From Flabesymbios commensalis (lineage: Eukaryota > Annelida > Polychaeta > Terebellida > Flabelligeridae): 64,000 bases of DNA. The notes beneath the pieces were generated by a model, which made no database searches, was not told where the DNA came from, and saw only the letters and a program-made list of their open reading frames with translations. The stretch is taken from positions 25,781,846 to 25,845,845 of the forward strand of contig OZ024914.1 in assembly GCA_964017125.1 (NCBI GenBank), given 5' to 3'. Shown piece after piece: positions 58,559-64,000 of this stretch (positions are counted from its first letter, which is position 1; the number at the start of each line of letters is the position of its first letter). Position numbers and translations under genes: made by a program.

Positions 58559-58766
58559 ATACTGAAGATAAACATTATTCATTTATTTAATGTAACAAAT
58601 GAGGAACAAAGCTTCACAGTAGAAAACATTATTTATTAATGTACATACGTAACCACAAGACGACCAACAGGTTATCTAGATCCCAGCTACAATTGATGAT
58701 AGGTTATTTCCGAGGTATACCCAAATTATGATAATTCCTGTGTTTTTAAATATTGATAATATATAT
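58559..58766 (+). repeat. Direct repeat, copy 1
   Basis: ACTGAAGATAAACATTATTC to TTTAAATATTGATAATAT matches 59877-60103 with scattered differences. Landmarks: GAGGAACAAAGCTTCACAGT, CGACCAACAGGTTATCTAGA, TACAATTGATGATAGGTTAT. Confidence 0.88.
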
Positions 58767-59272
58767 TTGATAATTATACAGCCTTCGTCAGAAAAAAAAC
58801 ATTATTATCAGGCCACTATGTTTTTTTCTGTGTTTTAATTAAGAAAAAAATTAAATAAGAGAGGGCGAAAAAAATAATATTCACTTTAAACTTTATTTTC
58901 TGAATTATATACGTAAAAAACCTAAGATGTTAAATCAATTAATCGTTAAATATTTCAATATAAACTGGCTGGACAAACACATTTATTCAAATTATTATTA
59001 ATGCTACATAAATTATAGGCGCAGAATCTGTTTCTGACAACACATTTAACCCTTAACGTTATCAGTGGTTATGATATATATTCATATGTGATAATTTTTT
59101 TTAAAGAAAATGAGTGCAAGTGAGAATATTCATTCCTAAAAACTATTATACACCAAGATCAAAATATAACGGATATATGGAAGGTAGATCAAGCCATTTA
59201 AATTAAGCCATTTATACAGCTAGTGTGTCTGATGGCATACTGGAGGCATTTTCGTAATTTGGACACACCTAT
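58767..59272. other. Unassigned AT-rich intergenic stretch
   Basis: Nothing recognised. Confidence 0.4.
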
Positions 59273-59551
59273 CAGGGGTTGATCCGGGGTAGAAAAAGGG
59301 CAGGGTCACCGAAACATATAAAATAATAGGGTCAGCGCCGGAGGTGCGATGACGTTTTTGCTAAAAAAATACCAAAATTAATACACCATTTCTATGTATC
59401 TATAAGGAATAACAAATGGGAAAATAACTCACATTATCATGTAATTTAATTATTACATATACAGCAAATTATATTTTCTAACCTTCGAAAGGGGCATTTA
59501 AAAATTAAGGGGGGTCACGTGACACCCCCTCCCCCACTGAATCCGCCTTTG
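59273..59551. mobile_element. hAT-like MITE with GGATCC-type ends
   Basis: Left end CAGGGGTTGATCCGGGG and right end CCCCCACTGAATCCGCCTTTG are imperfect complements. Interior includes GGGTCAGCGCCGGAGGTGCG and GGGGGGTCACGTGACACC. CCTAT precedes and follows directly, shorter than a full 8-bp hAT duplication. No coding capacity; class is inference from the end sequence. Confidence 0.65.
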
Positions 59552-59876
59552 CCTATTATTTGTCAAATTTATCACATGGAGACGTATTGAAAGAACCTTA
59601 TCAGAGAGAAGATGTGCTTCATTTAACCAGAGTTAACAGCCACCCCATACGCATAAAATTATATATGGCTCGTGTGTGATATGAGGACTATTACTAAATC
59701 CTGTCACCATCAAACTGGTATCGATATTTATTAGATTAAAAACACGAAAATTAACTTTGCATACCTTAATATTGTTCCAATGCCAGAACTAATTGGTATT
59801 TGCTTGACACAGGACCCAGGGGTAGCGGATTTAAATCCCGCTGCCGCCGACATTAAATATAAGTTTAGTGAAATGG
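59552..59876. other. Unassigned intergenic stretch
   Basis: GGTAGCGGATTTAAATCCCGCTG near 59821-59843 loosely resembles a tRNA T arm, but no A box accompanies it. Confidence 0.35.
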
Positions 59877-60103
59877 TACTGAAGAAAAACACTATTCATT
59901 TCTTTAATGTAACAGATGAGGAACAAAGCTTCACAGTAGAAAACAGTATTTATTAATTTACATACGTAACCACAACACGACCAACAGGTTATCTAGATAA
60001 CAGCTACAATTGATGATAGGTTATTTCTCAGGTAAAAAAAGTGTAAGATATACCCAAATTAAGATAATTCCTGTATATGTGTCTTTTAATATTGATAATA
60101 TAA
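59877..60103 (+). repeat. Direct repeat, copy 2
   Basis: Second copy of 58559-58766, about 1.3 kb downstream in the same orientation, with a short insertion (TAAAAAAAGTGTAAGA) near 60033. What lies between is not a recognisable gene. Confidence 0.88.
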
Positions 60104-60303
60104 ATCTGATGAGGGAGAGCGAAAAAAACAACATTTAAGATAACAGATTGAACCTATTTCTGGAAAAGTTAATGAGAGCGACAAAAAAACATTGGACACA
60201 TTTCTGGAAAAGTTAGTGAAAGCGAGGAAGTAAAAAAATACTATTTGAACTATTTTTAAAAGATTATTGAGGGCGACGGAATAAACTGTATGATTTAATC
60301 AGT

Positions 60304-60361
60304 AAAAATGCAGTAACTGCTTATTTTCCAACAAAGTAGTTACTGCCTTTTTACGTTGCAG
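60304..60361. mobile_element. Family B palindrome
   Basis: AAAAATGCAGTAACTGCTTA and AGTAGTTACTGCCTTTTTAC; tip worn (TTTTCCAACAAA). Right end CGTTGCAG. Confidence 0.78.
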
Positions 60362-61124
60362 AGCAGTAGCTGTTGATGGCTTCTTTGCAGTGGTATACGG
60401 TTAGGTAGCATCGTTAACACCACAGAAACACAGGATGGATTGTTCTCATTAGAAAAAATCTAACCAATAGTAATATCCTAATTATTAAAATAGGGGTCAA
60501 GATTTTCCCTTAAACTTCCTTGCCATCGCAAACATCTTTTCTCTTTGAATTGTCCCAGGTGTCCATCCGTCCTCACCGGGCGCTCGCCTGATACAAAGAA
60601 GAACAACCTGAATGGAACATCTTTGTACATACATGCTATACATAAGGTATTAAAGCGACACAATCAGGCTAAAATCATCAAAAAAATCAGTATTTTTATT
60701 TTGGCTTCTTAATATGGCCATAAGATGTGAACATGTCCATAGACTCACTAGAATTGCGGAAGTTTTTTTAATTTTGAGCTGCTGTGGCAACGTAGCAAGT
60801 GTGCCGAAAGCCACATTTATCAATTATTCCCGTATTTTTTGTATTTTGGACATGCAGCTCCGAAATTAAATTTCGTGCTTATTTCACATTTAACTGGCAA
60901 AAGCGTAAAAAACAAAATTTAGAAAAACTTATGCAATTCTAGTCTATGGACATGTTGACATATCTATGATGGACATATTATCAAGAAGCCAAAATAAAAA
61001 TACAGACTTTTTGATTATTTTACTGATTAACTTTACTGTAAAATTTAATATGTTTTATTGTCATGGTGATACTAACTTTGATTTTAAACCCCTCTTCAGT
61101 TTCATTTCCTACACTCTGCGTATA
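60362..61124. other. Unassigned intergenic stretch
   Basis: Region between the convergent genes. A minus-strand AATAAA (plus TTTATT at 61054-61059) is a possible poly(A) signal for the dehydrogenase gene. An ATAGACTAGAATTGC-like text near 60740 and its complement near 60940 form a loose inverted repeat. No gene recognised. Confidence 0.4.
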
Positions 61125-61224
61125 CCCAGCAAACACAAAAATTTATATAACATTTATACAACGTCGGCCCAACGTCTTTGACATTGGTTCAACATTGTAT
61201 AAAATGTTAAACAAATGTTTTATT
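61125..61224. mobile_element. Family A AT-rich-arm subfamily, next to the dehydrogenase stop codon
   Basis: TA (61123-61124) then CCCAGCAAACACAAAAATTT; arms TATAACATTTATACAACGTC and mirror; core GTC-TTT-GAC (not GNA). The right outer end is eroded after GTTTTATTAG. Confidence 0.85.
61219..61224 (-). promoter_or_regulatory. Possible poly(A) signal within the palindrome end
   Basis: AATAAA on the minus strand lies six bases past the TAA stop at 61233-61231. Use would give an extremely short 3' UTR; a second AATAAA at 61059-61054 is a more ordinary distance away. Confidence 0.3.
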
Positions 61225-61230
61225 AGATCA

Positions 61231-61469
61231 TTAACGATTGCCATACCTGCTGGCTGGTAGTAGAGGGAATCCTACAAATCTCTCCATAAGGTTATCCCGT
61301 AACCATTCTGGAAGCCATTGCATGGGAAGAAACATGTAGTTGGCGTCATAGCCCACTCCATAACGTGCTCGTGGATGAGTAGCCAGAACAGCGTGTTCGT
61401 ACGCATCGACCACCATGTGTAAGCGCGGGGACTGGAATAGTGGGTTCACATCTGATAGCATCTTCAGAA
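61231..61469 (-). CDS. Short-chain dehydrogenase (RDH/17-beta-HSD-like), last exon
   Basis: Minus-strand exon after the acceptor GTAATTGCTTCACTAATAG (AG at 61471-61470). It reads FLKMLSDVNPLFQSPRL, then HMVVDAYEHAVLATHPRARY, then GVGYDANYMFLPMQWLPEWL, ending in GNR-stop. The V-D-A-Y-E-H-A-x-x-x-x-x-P-R-x-R-Y and W-D/Y-D-A-x-x-x-x-x-P-L/M pattern is the C-terminal helix region of the retinol dehydrogenase/17-beta-hydroxysteroid dehydrogenase type 6 group (SDR9C-like). The acceptor was chosen because it gives the right phase and the right number of residues (about 24) between the YG of the previous exon and the VVDAYEHA block. An alternative AG at CTATCAG would shorten this spacing. Confidence 0.88.
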
Positions 61470-61613
61470 CTATTAGTGAAGCAATTACAGAAGTGATAAG
61501 AAAGACAGCACAGTTGCTGTTATTGAAAAAAATGAACTATCGAGTGGAAAGAAAGTATAACAAAAGTAAGATTGACAAAACACGTGAACACATCACATGT
61601 ATTATCCAAAGTC

Positions 61614-61668
61614 AGACACCAGTAACTGCTTACTTGTAAAAAAGGCAGTTAATGCAGTTTGGCTTTAA
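61614..61668. mobile_element. Family B palindrome in the last dehydrogenase intron
   Basis: GACACCAGTAACTGCTTACTTG and AAAAGGCAGTTAATGCAGTTTGG with a GTAAA-like turn; right end GGCTTTAAACG. Confidence 0.75.
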
Positions 61669-61705
61669 ACGCAGTATAATTTTTGGCTTTACACGCAGTA
61701 TACTT

Positions 61706-61814
61706 CCCAGCAAACACAAAACATTTGTATAACATTTGTACAACTTCGGCCCAACGTCTTCGACGTTGGTCCAACATTGTACACATATTATACAAATGTT
61801 TTGTGTGTGCTGGG
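61706..61814. mobile_element. Family A AT-rich-arm subfamily, full copy
   Basis: CCCAGCAAACACAAAACATT and TTTTGTGTGTGCTGGG; arms TATAACATTTGTACAACTTC, centre GTC-TTC-GAC. 109 bp, inside the last dehydrogenase intron. It ends 28 bp from the splice donor at 61842. Confidence 0.93.
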
Positions 61815-61842
61815 TTTCTACTATTCAAAGTTATATAGTTAC

Positions 61843-62006
61843 ATTCGGCGCGGTGATCCTCCCCATAGTCTTGTTTGACGTCATCGGGGAGCGCCTTCCA
61901 GATTTGATCCATCCTGCCTCCCAGATTTTGAGGACTACCCACAGCAGTGGCGAATGCTCCAGGCTCGATAAGGTGGACACTCACGTTGAATTGCCTCATC
62001 TCCACC
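61843..62006 (-). CDS. Short-chain dehydrogenase, penultimate exon
   Basis: Minus-strand exon of 164 bp after TTGTTTATGATCAG (AG at 62008-62007), ending at GAAT|GTAACT. It reads RVEMRQFNVSVHLIEPGAF, ATAVGSPQNLGGRMDQIWK, ALPDDVKQDYGEDHRAE. The E-P-G-x-F-x-T block after the V-S-V-H-L strand is the substrate-side loop typical of this SDR group. It enters completing the AG|G arginine codon of the previous exon and leaves one base. Phases agree with both neighbours. Confidence 0.93.
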
Positions 62007-62361
62007 CTGATCATAAACAAGAAGGCTTAAGAAGTCAGTTTACCTGTTCAAATATGGACATCCAATGAGAACAATTTAATATGTACAAATGAAAAAAGAA
62101 GGGAGAGCTATACAAATGACGCTGAGAGAGTTGGACCATTGGAGATGCTAGATCTTCTCTCGTATCTTTTCTCCTCTTTTTTTTGAGAACGAAAAGTACT
62201 AGAGAGGAATATATCGCTTTAGTACAACTGACGTCTGTCACATATACAGCACAAGTCTAATCCCAGCTCTATGCTAATATATGTAGTCTACAACATGTGA
62301 ACCTATAGGCTTTCGGAAAAAATACAATTTTTTCTGACCTCCCAGCGTGGGAACATTGTTG

Positions 62362-62465
62362 ATGAATGAATGACTGAATGAATGAATGAATGAATGAATG
62401 AATGAATGAATGAATGAATGAATGAATGAATGAATGAATGAATGAATGAATGAATGAATGAATGA
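62362..62465. repeat. AATG tetranucleotide microsatellite in a dehydrogenase intron
   Basis: About 25 units with one early interruption (ACTG). Same motif as 241-331. Confidence 0.97.
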
Positions 62466-63041
62466 GGCTTTAGGTAACTTTTGTGCACACACAGGCTAAA
62501 CCGGGCCAAGAGAATCCCTTGAGGATAGTGAGATGAAACATATCATTTCATTTTGCTTATAGAAATTGCTTATTGAGAAATAGAAAAGCTCAGGTTTTTA
62601 TTGTCACAATATTGGTTTACCACACAGTAGACCTAGTCATAGCACATACTCCATGGATCACCATCGGGCATTTGACCAGGTAAACCCTACTTATTATTTC
62701 TAAACTTAGATGATTTGCTTGCCATATTTTTTCTTTTTAAATGTAATAAAATATTGTTGCATTATGTCACACACATATTCGATATAACAATTGAAAGCAT
62801 CTATAGATTAGATTTAAATTGTATGGGATTAATAATACACAAATTCCGAAAAGATGATAGAATTGGACATAGACGTGACAACAATGAGTTACTCGGACAC
62901 ACTCGTAATACATAGTTTATTATAGATTGTAAAATTAGGCTTTTCATATATGTAGAAGACCCTTATGTGATACTGGTATAACTGTAATGTTTTAGTGACA
63001 GACTTATTAAATGAAACATTTTTTTGACAAATCCATTTCAC
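62466..63041. other. Remainder of the dehydrogenase intron
   Basis: AT-rich, nothing recognised. Confidence 0.5.
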
Positions 63042-63303
63042 CTGAGACCTTCAGAGTATCCTTCAACGGCGAACTTAGATGCTGCATAGATGGCGTACCC
63101 AGGGAGACATATCCTTCCCATCATACTACTGACGTTGACGATCCTACCCTGGGCTTGTCGTACCAGGGGAAGGAAGGTGTGGGTGACCATGACAGGGGAT
63201 ATGTAGTTCACATCCATCACTTTCTGGATCTGAGGACGCCGCATCCATTCCGCGCATCCCGCGTCTCCTCCAATACCAGCGTTGTTCACCAAAGCCCATA
63301 ATC
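63042..63303 (-). CDS. Short-chain dehydrogenase, catalytic exon
   Basis: Minus-strand exon of 262 bp after GTACATTGTAG (AG at 63305-63304), ending at CTCAG|GTGAAA. It reads LWALVNNAGIGGDAGCAEWM, MDVNYISPVMVTHTFLPLVR, GRIVNVSSMMGRICLPGY, AIYAASKFAVEGYSEGL. It holds the structural NNAG motif, the catalytic serine (VNVSS) and the catalytic Y-x-x-x-K pair (YAASK), so the active site appears intact. The family uses NAD(P) to oxidise or reduce retinoids, steroids or related alcohols; the true substrate cannot be read from sequence. The TGxxxGxG cofactor motif should be encoded upstream, beyond 64000. It may be one of a local cluster, as such genes often are. Confidence 0.95.
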
Positions 63304-63313
63304 CTACAATGTA

Positions 63314-63428
63314 CCCAGCAAATATGTCATGAGACGTTGGGCCGACGTTGGTTTACTGTTAGGCCAACGTCGTAGACAGTGGGCCAACAGTAAACCAACT
63401 TTGGCCCAACGTCTCATGTTTGCTGGGA
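63314..63428. mobile_element. Family A MITE with TA duplication, beside a splice acceptor
   Basis: TA (63312-63313, 63429-63430) flanks CCCAGCAAATATGTCATGAG and CTCATGTTTGCTGGGA; arms GACGTTGGGCCGACGTTGGT around GTC-GTA-GAC. It starts about 10 bp upstream (gene sense) of the acceptor at 63305, replacing the expected pyrimidine tract. Confidence 0.94.
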
Positions 63429-63455
63429 TATATAATCAAGGAGGTTATAATCATA

Positions 63456-63668
63456 CACTGTAGATCTGATAATTTTCGCGTGTTAAGATTTTCGAGAATT
63501 TGTGATTTTGGGACTTTTCGTCATGTCTTGAATGCGTGAAATATCAATTTTGATGATAGCAGCGCTATTATAATAATAATTTTCGCGAGATTCTTAAATT
63601 CGCGAATTTGTCCTTCTCGCGAAATTCGCGGAAATTAAAACCTCGCGAATATTGCCAGATCTACAGTA
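63456..63668. mobile_element. Family G TA-flanked MITE (213 bp)
   Basis: TA (63454-63455, 63669-63670) flanks CACTGTAGATCTGATAATTT and the inverted GAATATTGCCAGATCTACAGTA: about 26-bp inverted ends with few mismatches, then TTCGCG on both sides. The interior repeats TCGCGAA-type motifs. TA sites and ACTGTAG ends suggest a Tc1/mariner-type non-autonomous element. Confidence 0.75.
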
Positions 63669-63670
63669 TA

Positions 63671-64000
63671 CAAAATGCATCATAATCAGGGGAGGTTATC
63701 TGGGTATTGATATATTTCATGACACATCTGATTTCATATAATTATATCTTAACTCTCTAATGTATTCCACAAGTATGATGATGCTGTTAATATGCGGATA
63801 AATTAATCATAATTATAATTATAATATCGCCCACTGCCATGTTATATTTAGTGACAAAGAATAGGCGATATTATGTGGCAACAATATAACAAATACCATT
63901 TCCTGGAAGGTATCCTATAATTTAGAAAACAGCGACACTATTTAAACATTATTAAACATAATTAATTGCAACCTAAAGATAAGAATTTTGAATTTGTGAT
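63671..64000. other. Unassigned intronic stretch at window end
   Basis: AT-rich; no further dehydrogenase exon seen. Confidence 0.4.

Noticed and set aside
1-64000. Retrovirus-like, LTR, LINE or Polinton coding remnants
   Set aside because: No reverse transcriptase, integrase, capsid or polymerase motif was recognised in any frame.
1-64000. CRISPR array or bacterial operon
   Set aside because: The regularly repeated hairpins are dispersed and not evenly spaced by unique spacers; the genes have spliceosomal introns.

Overview
The window looks like AT-rich nuclear DNA of a marine invertebrate, most likely a lophotrochozoan such as a mollusc. That placement is inference from the gene architecture (short exons, introns of up to about 20 kb), the repeat style and the absence of bacterial gene organisation; no sequence in the window fixes the species. 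No retroelement reverse transcriptase, capsid or envelope reading frame was seen.

Two genes can be supported, both partial. On the plus strand an ephrin gene runs from at least 16480 to 49655. Six exons are visible (16480-16603, 24444-24624, 27414-27521, 47105-47200, 48890-49006, 49468-49655). They encode the receptor-binding domain with its four cysteines, a Ser/Thr/Pro-rich stalk and a hydrophobic C-terminus of GPI-anchor type. The first exon (signal peptide) was not found and should lie upstream. On the minus strand, convergent with it, the last three exons of a short-chain dehydrogenase/reductase of the retinol/17-beta-hydroxysteroid dehydrogenase-like group lie at 63042-63303, 61843-62006 and 61231-61469; its nucleotide-binding N-terminus lies beyond 64000.

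Most of the window is intronic or intergenic DNA crowded with small DNA elements whose centres are palindromes. Family A (about 40 copies or remnants, about 105-115 bp when whole, ends CCCAGCAAACAC, TA duplications) is palindromic along its whole length. Family B (8 copies, TA-type) centres on GCAGTAACTGCTTACTT arms. Family C (about 9 copies), C-prime and D sit between TTAA tetranucleotides with CCCTTT-like ends, in the manner of piggyBac. Family E is an 873-883 bp element in two copies with TA duplications. Family G is a 213 bp TA-flanked element. There are also two hAT-like MITEs, a tRNA-headed SINE fragment, a 2-kb tandem array of units near 150 bp (2300-4290), AATG microsatellites near both ends of the window, and a long inverted repeat beside the first visible ephrin exon.

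The most unusual signal is at the tips of the palindromes. In family A the turn reads C-GNA-G in roughly 30 of 36 readable copies, with N taking all four bases; in family C it reads C-GNNA-G in 8 of 9 copies, again with free N positions, and C-prime has C-GAGA-G. These match two loop classes known to make exceptionally stable single-stranded DNA hairpins. Arms differ strongly between copies yet match within a copy. Together this suggests that a folded single-strand form matters for how these elements spread or are maintained. Two possible extra ephrin exons (30461-30496 and 33163-33305), both in the right phase, are the other leads.
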